39,884 nt of DNA, from the NCBI RefSeq assembly GCF_002454115.1, contig NZ_DKIH01000001.1, forward strand, positions 160 through 40,043, written 5' to 3'. Of the stretch, positions 15,875 through 23,362 are shown piece by piece (within the stretch, counting starts at the first letter, position 1; every line of letters begins with the position of its first letter). The notes under the pieces are model-generated. The model saw only the letters and a list, made by a program, of their open reading frames with translations, ran no database searches and was not told where the DNA came from. Position numbers and translations under genes: made by a program. The DNA is from Sphingopyxis sp. UBA6723 (GTDB lineage Bacteria; Pseudomonadota; Alphaproteobacteria; Sphingomonadales; Sphingomonadaceae).

Positions 15875-15955
15875 AGCCGCGCACCTGCGCGCGTAAAAGC
15901 CCCCATCGCCTTGCCGCCTTTTGCCCAGCACCGTGTTAACGCTATGTTGGAAATT

Positions 15956-15972
15956 CCCCGTTAGGACCGGGG
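15956..15972 (+). promoter_or_regulatory. small hairpin around the ribosome site of the first DUF4402 gene
   Basis: CCCCG (15956-15960) and CGGGG (15968-15972) pair across a loop holding AGGA, the probable ribosome site, just before the GTG at 15975. A hairpin at this place could tune translation initiation. The second DUF4402 gene has a similar arrangement. The effect is inferred. Confidence 0.4.
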
Positions 15973-15974
15973 AT

Positions 15975-16535
15975 GTGAGGACCAGACACACCCAAAACCC
16001 GCAGTTCGCGCTGCGCGGCATCGCTGCCTGCGCGCTGATGATGGCCCCGGCCGTCGCCGCGCCGGCTTATGCCCAGCAAACGGCGCAAGCGCAGAGCGAG
16101 GCGATCGTGCTGCGGCCGCTCTCTTTCTTCAAGGTCAACGACCTCAACTTTGGCGACATCATTCCGTCGAATGTCGCCGGCACGGTGACGCTGGAACCCG
16201 ATGGTTCGCGCAGCCGCACCGGCGGCGTGACGCTCGCTGGCAATGGCGGCGAGCCCGCGCGCTTCGCGGGACTCGGCAGCCTCAATCGCGAGGTCAATAT
16301 CTCGCTCGGATCGAACACGATCTGGCTCAACGGTCCGGGGGTGCGAATGCGCGCGCGGACGTTCGAAATCGGCAGCACCCCGACCGCGGTCCTCTCGACC
16401 TCGCCAACGCGCTTCCGAATCACCTCGCCGCTCGGCAACTATAATTTCCCGGTCGGCGCGACGCTCGAGGTTGGCGCCAATCAGGCGCCGGGCGATTACA
16501 GCGGCACGTTCACGATCACACTCAACTATCTTTAG
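15975..16535 (+). CDS. secreted DUF4402 protein (first of two)
   Basis: A 186-residue exported protein. After a basic start (VRTRHTQNPQFALRG) there is a hydrophobic signal segment IAACALMMAPAVAAPAYAQ. The mature part contains the family traits SFFKVNDLNFGDIIP near the N-terminus and NQAPGDYSGTFTITLNYL at the extreme C-terminus, suggesting a beta-sandwich like fimbrial or surface-layer subunits. The GTG at 15975 is chosen because AGGA lies 8 nt upstream and the open frame before it carries no signal. No chaperone or usher gene is nearby. A paralogue lies at 16971-17525. The function is not established. Confidence 0.8.
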   Translation: MRTRHTQNPQFALRGIAACALMMAPAVAAPAYAQQTAQAQSEAIVLRPLSFFKVNDLNFGDIIPSNVAGTVTLEPDGSRSRTGGVTLAGNGGEPARFAGLGSLNREVNISLGSNTIWLNGPGVRMRARTFEIGSTPTAVLSTSPTRFRITSPLGNYNFPVGATLEVGANQAPGDYSGTFTITLNYL

Positions 16536-16554
16536 ACCTTCTGTGGGGGAAGAA

Positions 16555-16603
16555 GCGGCACCGGATGACCACCTGTATTCGCAAGAATGCTGGCCGGTGC
16601 CGC
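16555..16603 (+). terminator. strong hairpin after the first DUF4402 gene
   Basis: GCGGCACCGG (16555-16564) pairs perfectly with CCGGTGCCGC (16594-16603). Inside, CC-T-GTATTC pairs with GAATGC-T-GG around the tetraloop GCAA, a GNRA loop. The structure lies 20 nt after the DUF4402 stop. It has no T-tract, so it is either a Rho-assisted end, an RNA stabiliser, or an attenuator before the zinc-finger gene. The terminator label is tentative. Confidence 0.45.
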
Positions 16604-16677
16604 ATGACTCCACCCCCTAGCACTGCGACGCAGACCCCGATTGCTCCTGCCCCGCGCGCTTGCTATGGGCGCGGTCG

Positions 16678-16875
16678 ATGACCCAGCCCGCGCCCGAAAC
16701 CATCCGCACTCCGAAACCCCGCATCGCCTGCGACGGCACTGGCGACGGCCTTGCCGACGCCGCACTCGGCCACCCGCGGGTATGGCTGGAAATCGACCCC
16801 GACGCAGGGTTCGCCGATTGCGGCTATTGCGACCGGCGCTTCATTCTGATCGGCGGCGTGGCCGATCACGCCTGA
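16678..16875 (+). CDS. small zinc-finger protein, CHCC type (complex I NDUFS6-like)
   Basis: A 65-residue protein with the pattern IACDGTGDGLADAALGHPRVWLEI then FADCGYCDRRF: one Cys, one His and two closely spaced Cys, matching the CHCC zinc-finger family that includes the C-terminal part of mitochondrial complex I subunit NDUFS6. Alphaproteobacteria carry stand-alone versions thought to assist or belong to complex I. The start is ATG 16678 (MTQPAPET); an upstream ATG at 16660 adds six residues. It sits between two DUF4402 paralogues, a context that says little about its role. Confidence 0.85.
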   Translation: MTQPAPETIRTPKPRIACDGTGDGLADAALGHPRVWLEIDPDAGFADCGYCDRRFILIGGVADHA

Positions 16876-16937
16876 TCTGTGGGGCCAGATGTAAACGCCC
16901 TCTTTACCACGCCCATGCATCTTCGACTCACGTCCCG

Positions 16938-16955
16938 CTGGCATAAATGTGCCAG
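16938..16955 (+). promoter_or_regulatory. hairpin just upstream of the second DUF4402 ribosome site
   Basis: CTGGCA (16938-16943) and TGCCAG (16950-16955) form a perfect 6-bp stem with a 6-nt loop, ending 2 nt before AGGAG (16958-16962) and 15 nt before the GTG start at 16971. It parallels the hairpin at 15956-15972 before the paralogue. A translational or mRNA-stability role is inferred. Confidence 0.4.
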
Positions 16956-16970
16956 ACAGGAGCAGAATCT

Positions 16971-17525
16971 GTGGGGATTCGAGGGACCAGACATCGTCGG
17001 GACGCGTTGCGCGCCCTGACCATCGCCGTTGCGACGGCCAGTATGGCGCTGTGTGCGCCAGCCTATGCTGCCGACACCAATGTCACGGCCAATGCCGCAG
17101 TGGTCCGCCCCAATTCGCTGATCAAGACCGACGATCTCAATTTCGGGACGTTGATCAGCGGTGCGACCGTCGGCACCGTCTCGGTCAACGCCGTCACCGG
17201 TGCGCGCACTGCCACCGGGGGCGTCACCCCGGTCGGCACCGCTTCGCAGCGCGCGATTTTCCAGGGCACCGGCGGCATCCTGCTGATCACCGTATCGGGC
17301 AGCACGTCGGTGACGCTCGCGCGCATAGGGGGCGGCGCGCCCAGCATGACCGCGAGCCTGGTCCGCGCCGCGAGCACGAGCGGGGGCGGCATCGCGCTGC
17401 TTGGCGGCACGCTGCTGCCCAGCGGGGTCCAGACTTATTTTATCGGCGGCACGCTTACCGTTCCTGCCAACCAAGCGCCCGGCGATTACAGCGGCACCTT
17501 CACGCTCACGGTCAATTATCTCTGA
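16971..17525 (+). CDS. secreted DUF4402 protein (second of two)
   Basis: A 184-residue paralogue of the protein at 15975-16535. It opens with a basic segment (VGIRGTRHRRDALR), has the signal LTIAVATASMALCAPAYA, then NSLIKTDDLNFGTLI, and ends NQAPGDYSGTFTLTVNYL, nearly the same ending as its partner. The centre is rich in Thr, Gly and Ala, as expected for a secreted beta-sandwich. GTG at 16971 follows AGGAG by 8 nt, better than the ATG at 16947, which falls inside a hairpin. The pair could be surface structural subunits, with different expression levels or partners. Confidence 0.8.
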   Translation: MGIRGTRHRRDALRALTIAVATASMALCAPAYAADTNVTANAAVVRPNSLIKTDDLNFGTLISGATVGTVSVNAVTGARTATGGVTPVGTASQRAIFQGTGGILLITVSGSTSVTLARIGGGAPSMTASLVRAASTSGGGIALLGGTLLPSGVQTYFIGGTLTVPANQAPGDYSGTFTLTVNYL

Positions 17526-17567
17526 CGGCGGTTTGCGCCTCCGGTGCGGCGTGCCTATATCGGTCGC

Positions 17568-19010
17568 ATGACCAGTCCCACCGACCCCCGCCGCTTCCTC
17601 TATCGCGCCGACGCGCTCGACCCCGATTTGGCGCAGGCGCTCGCGCGTGAAGCCTTGGCGAAGGCCGACGACGGCGAACTGTACCTGCAATATCGCGCGA
17701 CCGAGAGCTTCGGGTTCGACGACGGACGGCTCAAGACCGCCGATTATTCGACCGACGCCGGCTTCGGGCTGCGCGCGGTGTCGGGCGAGATGACGGGCTT
17801 TGCCCATGCCAGCGACATCAGTGCCGGGGCGATCCGCCGCGCTGCCGAGACGCTGGCGCTGCTCGATCCCGCCAGCCAGCCGCACGCGCCGCCGCCGCCG
17901 CGCACCAACCGGCATCTGTATGACGAGGCGAACCCGCTCGACCTGATCCCCTTCGCGAAAAAGGTCGCGCTGTGCCAGGAAATCGATGCCGCAGCGCGCG
18001 CCCGCGACCCGCGCATCGCGCAGGTGTCGGTCAGCCTTGCGGGCAGCTGGTCAGTGGTCGAGATCGTCCGCGCCGACGGTTTCCTCGCGACTGACATCCG
18101 CCCGCTCGTCCGCCTCAACGTCTCGATCGTCGTCGAGGAAAATGGCCGCCGCGAAACCGGCGTGTTCGGGCTCGGCGGACGCTATATGTACGACCATCTG
18201 TTCGAACCCGCGCAGTGGAACCGCGCGATCGACGAGGCGCTGGCGCAGGCGCTCGTCAATCTGCGCGCGGTCGACGCCCCCGCGGGCGAATTCACCGTGC
18301 TACTCGGCCCCGGCTGGCCCGGCGTGCTGCTGCACGAAGCGGTCGGCCACGGGCTCGAGGGCGATTTCAACCGCAAGGGCACCAGCGCCTTTTCGGGCCG
18401 CATCGGCCAGCGCGTCGCCGCGCCCGGCGTGACGGTGGTCGACGACGGCGCGATGGACAGCCCGGTCGGCGGCGGCCGCCGCGGTTCGCTCAGCATCGAC
18501 GACGAAGGCACCCCGACCGGCGAGACAGTGCTGATCGAGGATGGCATCCTCAAGGGCTATATGCAGGACCGCCTCAACGCGCGCCTGATGGGGGTCGAAC
18601 CCACCGGCAACGGGCGGCGCGAAAGTTTCGCCCACGCGCCGATGCCGCGAATGACCAACACATTCATGCGCGGCGGCAACGACGATCCCGCCGAGCTGTT
18701 ATCGCGCGTCAAGAACGGCATTTTCGCCAAAAGCTTTGGCGGCGGACAGGTCGACATCGTGTCGGGCAAATTCGTTTTCAGCTGCACCGAGGCGTACAAG
18801 ATCGAGAATGGCAAGCTGGGCGATTCGATCAAGGGCGCGACCCTGATCGGCGACGGGCCGAGCGTGCTGACCAAGGTCATGGGCATCGGCAACGACATGG
18901 CGATCGACGAAGGCATCGGCATCTGCGGCAAGGGCGGCCAGAGCGTCCCCGCGGGCGTCGGCCAGCCGACCTTGCTGGTCAGCGGGCTGACGGTGGGCGG
19001 GACGGCGTAG
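17568..19010 (+). CDS. tldD: TldD-type metalloprotease
   Basis: A 480-residue protein of the TldD/PmbA family. The zinc motif HExxxH is seen in LLHEAVGHGLEGDFNRKGTSAFSG (about residue 260). The C-terminal part has IFAKSFGGGQVDIVSGKFVFSCTEAYKIENGKLG and GICGKGGQSVPAGVGQPTLLV, which are highly conserved. TldD works with PmbA (TldE) as a cytoplasmic protease that trims peptides, for example microcin B17, and antitoxins. PmbA is not in the window. The start is the ATG at 17568, giving MTSPTDPRRFLY. The upstream DUF4402 gene ends 42 nt before. Confidence 0.93.
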   Translation: MTSPTDPRRFLYRADALDPDLAQALAREALAKADDGELYLQYRATESFGFDDGRLKTADYSTDAGFGLRAVSGEMTGFAHASDISAGAIRRAAETLALLDPASQPHAPPPPRTNRHLYDEANPLDLIPFAKKVALCQEIDAAARARDPRIAQVSVSLAGSWSVVEIVRADGFLATDIRPLVRLNVSIVVEENGRRETGVFGLGGRYMYDHLFEPAQWNRAIDEALAQALVNLRAVDAPAGEFTVLLGPGWPGVLLHEAVGHGLEGDFNRKGTSAFSGRIGQRVAAPGVTVVDDGAMDSPVGGGRRGSLSIDDEGTPTGETVLIEDGILKGYMQDRLNARLMGVEPTGNGRRESFAHAPMPRMTNTFMRGGNDDPAELLSRVKNGIFAKSFGGGQVDIVSGKFVFSCTEAYKIENGKLGDSIKGATLIGDGPSVLTKVMGIGNDMAIDEGIGICGKGGQSVPAGVGQPTLLVSGLTVGGTA

Positions 19011-19023
19011 CACCTCGAACACG

Positions 19024-19053
19024 CGTCATTGCGAGCGAAGCGAAGCAATGACG
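19024..19053. repeat. palindromic repeat (CGTCATTGCGAG family), single unit
   Basis: CGTCATTGC (19024-19032) and GCAATGACG (19045-19053) are a perfect 9-bp inverted repeat around GAGCGAAGCGAA. The same phrase occurs as a longer paired form at 22398-22479. It lies between tldD and a secreted protein gene. Confidence 0.8.
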
Positions 19054-19172
19054 AAAAACCTGTGACGCACCTCACTTGGCGTGCCGCTTTCCCGCGCCTA
19101 TAGTCCTTCCAACAGAAAAGAAATCGGGCCGCATTATCCGCCGGGTCTCCCCCGGCAACAGGGAGGATGTTC

Positions 19173-20402
19173 ATGCGTTCGAGTCTGCGTTTTGTTTCCG
19201 TCGCCGCCATCGCCGCGATGCTTGCCGCCGTGCCGGGTTCGGCGCAAAAAACCACCGGTCCTGTCGAACGCTATGAAATGGACGTCGCGACCGCGTCGGG
19301 CTTTGCCGCGATGGCGGCGGGCGGGCGCGGGGTCGGCAATATGATGGGGATGATGTTCGGCGGCGGGCCCGACGGCAAGGTCGCGCACACGCTGGAACTG
19401 CGGCTGGGGTCGAACCAGACGCCGACCGCGCCGCCGGTCAAGGCCGATCATTTCTTTCTGCCGCAGGCCAAGCTCGGCAAATCGGTGCCGCTGCTCGGCC
19501 CCGAACCCGGCAAGCCGCGCGAGCGCGAAGACGGCAATGAAATGCCCAAGGATTTCGAGCGCCCCAAGGGCCGCCTGCTGCTGTTCTGGGGCTGCGGCGC
19601 CAAGGCGGGTCCGGGGCAGCCGGTGATCATCGATTTCGCCAAGCTCGCCGCGGGTCAGATGCCGCCGAACCTCTACACCACCACGGTGCCGCGCATTCGC
19701 GAAGTGATGACGACCAACAGCAAATCCTATGCCGGTTGGCCGAACAGCAAATCGTCGAAACAGCCTGCGTCGGGATCCTCGCTGCTCGGCGCACACCGGA
19801 TCGTGGGCAATGTCGGGCCGGAGATCAATTTCACCCTCGCACAGGATTATATGCCTGGGCTCAACGCGTCGACCACGATGCAGGGCGACGGGTCGGTGAT
19901 GATCCGCTGGAACCAGCTGGTCCCGGCGACCGGCTATGTCGCCTGGGCGTTCGGCGGCATGGACCGCGGCGGCGGGAACGGCGACATGGTGTGGTGGACG
20001 AGCAGCAACGCGCGCGAATTCGGCGGCGGGCTGTGGGACTGGCTGCCGCCCGCGACCGTTGCGGGCCTGGTGGCGAAAAAGGTCGTGATGCCGCCTGCAC
20101 AGACAAGCTGCGCAATTCCGGCCGAGGTCAAAAAGGCGTCCGGCGAGATGATGTTCGGCAACCTCAACGCCTTTGGTCCCGAGGCCAATTTCTCCTATCC
20201 GCCGAAACCCGCGGGCAATGCGGTGTGGAACATCGACTGGACCGCGAAGGTCCGTTTCCGTTCGCACACCAGCCTGCTGATCGGCGCCGATTTCGGCGGC
20301 ATGGGCGGATCGGGCACCGCGGGCGGCACCCCCGAAGCGCCCGCGAAAAAGAAGAAGTGCAAAGGCCCGCTGGGTATTCCGCTGCCCGACGGGGCGTGCT
20401 GA
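19173..20402 (+). CDS. uncharacterised secreted protein
   Basis: A 409-residue exported protein I do not recognise. The signal peptide is MRSSLRFVSVAAIAAMLAAVPGSAQ. The mature part starts with a Met/Gly-rich stretch (NMMGMMFGGGPDG), then LFWGCGAKAGPGQPVIIDF, a region with many Trp and Gly (WAFGGMDRGGGNGDMVWWTSSN, LWDWLPPATV), and ends with a Lys-rich and Cys-containing tail (KKKKCKGPLGIPLPDGAC). A Cys pair (SCAIP and the C-terminal KC/AC) may form disulfides. GGAGG at 19162-19166 lies 6 nt before the ATG at 19173. It may be an envelope protein; no function is assigned. Confidence 0.7.
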   Translation: MRSSLRFVSVAAIAAMLAAVPGSAQKTTGPVERYEMDVATASGFAAMAAGGRGVGNMMGMMFGGGPDGKVAHTLELRLGSNQTPTAPPVKADHFFLPQAKLGKSVPLLGPEPGKPREREDGNEMPKDFERPKGRLLLFWGCGAKAGPGQPVIIDFAKLAAGQMPPNLYTTTVPRIREVMTTNSKSYAGWPNSKSSKQPASGSSLLGAHRIVGNVGPEINFTLAQDYMPGLNASTTMQGDGSVMIRWNQLVPATGYVAWAFGGMDRGGGNGDMVWWTSSNAREFGGGLWDWLPPATVAGLVAKKVVMPPAQTSCAIPAEVKKASGEMMFGNLNAFGPEANFSYPPKPAGNAVWNIDWTAKVRFRSHTSLLIGADFGGMGGSGTAGGTPEAPAKKKKCKGPLGIPLPDGAC

Positions 20403-20479
20403 CCGGCGGTCAGGCTCTGTTCACGCGCGCCGGTGCATAGCGGCGGCGGGTAGGGTATGTTGAAGACAGGAGTCGAACC

Positions 20480-20884
20480 ATGCGTCTGCACATTCCAATG
20501 ATATTTGCCGCTGCGGCGCTGGCCGCCATCCCAGCGGCCGCTAGCGCGCGCGAAAAGCTTGCGCCCGAAGAGCAGCTGGCGAAGCTGCTCGAAGGCCGCG
20601 TCGCGGGCGAACCGCAAAATTGCATCCCGCTGTCGATGGCGCGCAGCAGCCAGGTGATCGACAAGACTGCGATCGTCTATCGCGTCGGCAGCACGCTGTG
20701 GGTCAACCGCCCGGAGGGCGGTGCCTCATCGCTCGACGATGATGACATTCTGGTCACCAAATTGTCGGGCAGCCAGCTGTGCAGCATCGACGCGGTCCAG
20801 CTGCGCGACCGCAGCAGCCATATGTACAGCGGCTTTGTCTCGCTCGGCAAATTCGTGCCGTATCGGCGCGTCAAAGGCGAATAG
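20480..20884 (+). CDS. small secreted protein (possibly DUF6491)
   Basis: A 134-residue protein with a Sec signal peptide (MRLHIPMIFAAAALAAIPAAASA). The mature part has EEQLAKLLEGRVAGEPQNCIPL and SSQVIDKTAIVYRVGSTLWVNRP, then a Cys-containing SGSQLCSIDAVQL and GFVSLGKFVPYRRVKGE. The NCIPL and VIDKTAIVYR phrases recall DUF6491, but that assignment is from memory and uncertain. The two Cys could form a disulfide. GGAG precedes the ATG at suitable spacing (20470-20473). It follows a secreted protein gene with a ~77-nt gap, so they may share a transcript. Confidence 0.7.
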   Translation: MRLHIPMIFAAAALAAIPAAASAREKLAPEEQLAKLLEGRVAGEPQNCIPLSMARSSQVIDKTAIVYRVGSTLWVNRPEGGASSLDDDDILVTKLSGSQLCSIDAVQLRDRSSHMYSGFVSLGKFVPYRRVKGE

Positions 20885-20900
20885 CCGCTCCCCCTGTCAT

Positions 20901-20978
20901 CGTCATCCCGGCGCAGGCCGGGATCTCACCGGCGCGTCCATGCGTTAGGCCAGGATCCCGGACTGCGCCGGAATGACG
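20901..20978. repeat. palindromic repeat (CGTCATCCCGG family)
   Basis: Left arm 20901-20925 (CGTCATCCCGGCGCAGGCCG, then GGATC) and right arm 20952-20978 (reverse reads CGTCATTCCGGCGCAGTCCG, then GGATC) are imperfect inverted copies about 26 nt apart. It fills the gap between the small secreted protein gene and the DUF924 gene. Typical of extragenic palindromic repeats. Confidence 0.85.
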
Positions 20979-21007
20979 AACGTTTCTGACCGAGGATTTG
21001 ACCGCGC

Positions 21008-21574
21008 GTGACGCAGCAAAACGACACCCCACCCACCGACTGGCCGCAGCAACTGCTGAGCTTCTGGTTCGACGCGCATGGCATGGACGACTGGTACGGC
21101 GGCGGTCCCGATTTCGATGCCGCGGTGCGTGATCTTGCCGAAAGCTGGCACGAAGCGCTGCGCTCGCAGCCTGCCGAAACCTTGCTCACCGACCCCGACA
21201 CCGCGCTCGCCGCGGCGATCCTGTTCGATCAGGTGCCGCGCAACATCTTTCGCGGCCACGCCGATGCCCTTGCCACCGACAGCTTGGCCCGTGCCATCGC
21301 GCGCGGGATCGTCGCCGAGGGTTGGGATCAGCATTGGCCCGATGAGCGGCGCCAGTTCGCCTATCTGCCGTTCGAGCATAGCGAGGATATCGCCGACCAG
21401 CGCGAATCGCTGCGGCTGATGAACCAGCTCGCCGATCCGCTGTTCCACGATTATGCGCAAAAGCATTTCGACATGATCGACCGCTTCGGCCGCTTTCCGC
21501 ATCGCAACGCCGCGCTCGGCCGTGCCACCCGCCCCGAGGAGGAAGCGGCGGTGGAGGAAGGCAAAAATTGGTGA
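21008..21574 (+). CDS. DUF924 family protein
   Basis: A 188-residue soluble protein starting with GTG at 21008. The family blocks are visible: LLSFWFDAHGMDDWYGGGPDFDAAVRDL, AAILFDQVPRNIFRGHADALATDSLA, QFAYLPFEHSEDIADQ, and FDMIDRFGRFPHRNAALGR near the end. The fold is expected to be all-alpha, TPR-like. The family is widespread in proteobacteria and has no assigned biochemical role. It stands ~34 nt before the next gene and may share a transcript with it. Confidence 0.88.
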   Translation: MTQQNDTPPTDWPQQLLSFWFDAHGMDDWYGGGPDFDAAVRDLAESWHEALRSQPAETLLTDPDTALAAAILFDQVPRNIFRGHADALATDSLARAIARGIVAEGWDQHWPDERRQFAYLPFEHSEDIADQRESLRLMNQLADPLFHDYAQKHFDMIDRFGRFPHRNAALGRATRPEEEAAVEEGKNW

Positions 21575-21608
21575 TAGGGCGGGCGCATATCATTCGCGGA
21601 GCGCAGCC

Positions 21609-22175
21609 ATGGCCGACTTCACCGATACGCTGACCGACAAGCATATCGCCTTCATCGAAAAACAGCCGATCTATTTCACCGCCACCGCCGCCGTGGACGC
21701 GCGGATCAACCTGTCGCCGAAGGGCTATGCCGACAGTTTCCGCGTGTTGTCGGAAAATCGGGTCGCCTATCTCGACCTTGCCGGGTCGGGCAACGAAACC
21801 CACGCGCACCTAACCGCCGACGGGCGCATCACGATCATGTTCTGCGCCTTCGATCGCAGCGCATTGATCCTGCGCATCTATGGCCGCGGCCGCCCGGTGC
21901 TGCCGCAGGACGATGAATGGGACGCACTTGCGGCGCATTTCACCCTGCTCCCCGGCACCCGCCAGATTTTCGTGATCGACGTCGAGAGCGTCCAGACCAG
22001 CTGCGGCTGGGGGGTACCGATGATGGAGTTGCAGCACGAGCGCGACACGCTGCAAAAATATCACCGCCAGGCCGACCGCGCGCTGTGGGTCGAAAAGACT
22101 TTGGGGCGCACCAAGAGCATCGACGGGCTGCCGACGCGCCCGACCGACCGATTTATCGAAGGCGGGTCCGCCTGA
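21609..22175 (+). CDS. pyridoxamine 5'-phosphate oxidase-like flavin-binding protein
   Basis: A 188-residue protein of the PNPOx-like split-barrel fold. HIAFIEKQPIYFTATAAVDARINLSPKGYADSFRVLSENRVAYLDLAGSG is the FMN-binding barrel opening, and RITIMFCAFDRSALILRIYGRGRPV completes it. The C-terminal half (CGWGVPMMELQHERDTL, then KYHRQADRALWVEKT) matches the common bacterial PNPOx-family proteins of unknown substrate. A true pdxH role is not supported. The ATG at 21609 gives a natural start. Its TGA lies 1 nt inside the next gene's ATG. Confidence 0.82.
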   Translation: MADFTDTLTDKHIAFIEKQPIYFTATAAVDARINLSPKGYADSFRVLSENRVAYLDLAGSGNETHAHLTADGRITIMFCAFDRSALILRIYGRGRPVLPQDDEWDALAAHFTLLPGTRQIFVIDVESVQTSCGWGVPMMELQHERDTLQKYHRQADRALWVEKTLGRTKSIDGLPTRPTDRFIEGGSA

Positions 22176-22387
22176 TGCCGCTGGTCGAACTCGTCCGCAT
22201 TCCGAACGGCGCCGAAGCCGAACTGCTGCGCGGGCGGATCGAAAGCGCCGGGGTGCACGCGGTCTGTTTCGACGCGGGGATGAATATCGCCGAAAGCGTC
22301 GGGCTGATGATCCCGGTGCGGATCATGGTGCTCGACGAGGATCTGGAAGAAGCGCGGGCGTTGCTGGCGGAATTTGAAGCGGGATAA
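22175..22387 (+). CDS. DUF2007-type small signal-transducing protein
   Basis: A 70-residue protein: MPLVELVRIPNGAEAELLRG at the N-terminus, the conserved ESAGVHAVCFDAGMN in the middle, and VRIMVLDEDLEEARALLAEFE at the end. This is the DUF2007 ferredoxin-like fold, related to PII-type small domains and annotated as putative signal transducers. TGATG at 22173-22177 couples it to the PNPOx-like gene. No function is proven. Confidence 0.82.
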   Translation: MPLVELVRIPNGAEAELLRGRIESAGVHAVCFDAGMNIAESVGLMIPVRIMVLDEDLEEARALLAEFEAG

Positions 22388-22397
22388 CACAAAGCCC

Positions 22398-22479
22398 GTC
22401 ATTGCGAGAAGCGAAGCGACGCCGCAATCCAGAGCTTGCGTAGACCGCCCTGGATTGCTTCGCTCCGCTCGCAATGACG
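22398..22479. repeat. palindromic repeat (CGTCATTGCGAG family), paired form
   Basis: Left arm from 22398 (CGTCATTGCGAGAAGCGAAG, ending GCAATCCAG near 22432) and right arm 22450-22479 (reverse reads CGTCATTGCGAGCGGAGCGA, then AGCAATCCAG) are inverted copies separated by about 18 nt. It lies between DUF2007 and the EEP gene. The unit at 19024-19053 belongs to the same family. Confidence 0.88.
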
Positions 22480-22558
22480 ATCTATTTTAACGCAACCGAA
22501 CCGGGACGCCGTTCGTCCTGATCTCATAGAACCCAATAGAGGCCTCTCCCGCCATCCC

Positions 22559-23254
22559 ATGATCAAAGTCGCCAGTTACAATATGCGCAAGGGCATCGGG
22601 CTCGACCGCCGCCGCGATCCCGGGCGGGTGCTGGCGGTGCTCGGCGAGCTCGACGCCGACATCGTCGCGTTGCAGGAAGCCGACCGCCGGTTCGGCACCC
22701 GCGCCAGCGCGATCCCGCCGCATATGCTGGACGAGCATAGCGACTATGTCGCGGTCGCGCTCGACAATCGCCCGCACAGCATCGGCTGGCACGGCAACGC
22801 GCTGCTCGTCCGCAAGGGCGCCGAAGTCGAGGAAAGCCATGCGCTGCACCTGCCGACGCTCGAACCGCGCGGCGCGGTCGCGGCGACGATCCGCATCGGC
22901 GACACAAGATTGCGGGTGGTGGGCATGCACCTCGACATTTCGGGACTGCGCCGCCGCCATCAGGCGCGCGCGATCCTGAACCATGTCGCCGACGGCGAGG
23001 AACTGCCGACGATCCTGATGGGCGACTGCAACGAATGGCGGAACCAAGGCGGCTGCCTGCACGATTTCGGCGAGCGCCACCGGCTCGTCGATACCGGCCA
23101 CAGCTTTCACAGTCGCCGCCCAGTCGCCAAGCTCGACCGCATCTTTGCGTCGCCCGACCTGGAGGCGGTCGATGCCGGCGTGCACCGCAGCGCGCTCGCC
23201 GCACGGGCATCGGATCATCTGCCGATCTGGGCGCGGTTTACGAAGGTGGATTAG
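22559..23254 (+). CDS. endonuclease/exonuclease/phosphatase family protein
   Basis: A 231-residue soluble EEP-fold hydrolase with no signal peptide. Motifs in order: ASYNMRKGIGLDRRRDPGRV, DADIVALQEADRRFG, HGNALLVRKGAEV, LRVVGMHLDISGLRRRHQ, LMGDCNEWRNQGG (Cys replaces the usual Phe in GDFN), KLDRIFASP and ARASDHLPIWARF. This is the metal-dependent phosphodiesterase core, like many predicted bacterial endonucleases or phosphatases. The start is the ATG at 22559. It differs from the lipoprotein at 14119-14937, so the two EEP enzymes act in different compartments. Confidence 0.85.
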   Translation: MIKVASYNMRKGIGLDRRRDPGRVLAVLGELDADIVALQEADRRFGTRASAIPPHMLDEHSDYVAVALDNRPHSIGWHGNALLVRKGAEVEESHALHLPTLEPRGAVAATIRIGDTRLRVVGMHLDISGLRRRHQARAILNHVADGEELPTILMGDCNEWRNQGGCLHDFGERHRLVDTGHSFHSRRPVAKLDRIFASPDLEAVDAGVHRSALAARASDHLPIWARFTKVD

Positions 23255-23362
23255 CAATCGCCGCCGCTGCGAAGGCGGGGGCCGCGCGCGCCCTTACCCT
23301 GCCGCGATGAACAACGGCGACAGCGGCCCCAACCTTTGCCGGGATACGAATATCAACCAGGT

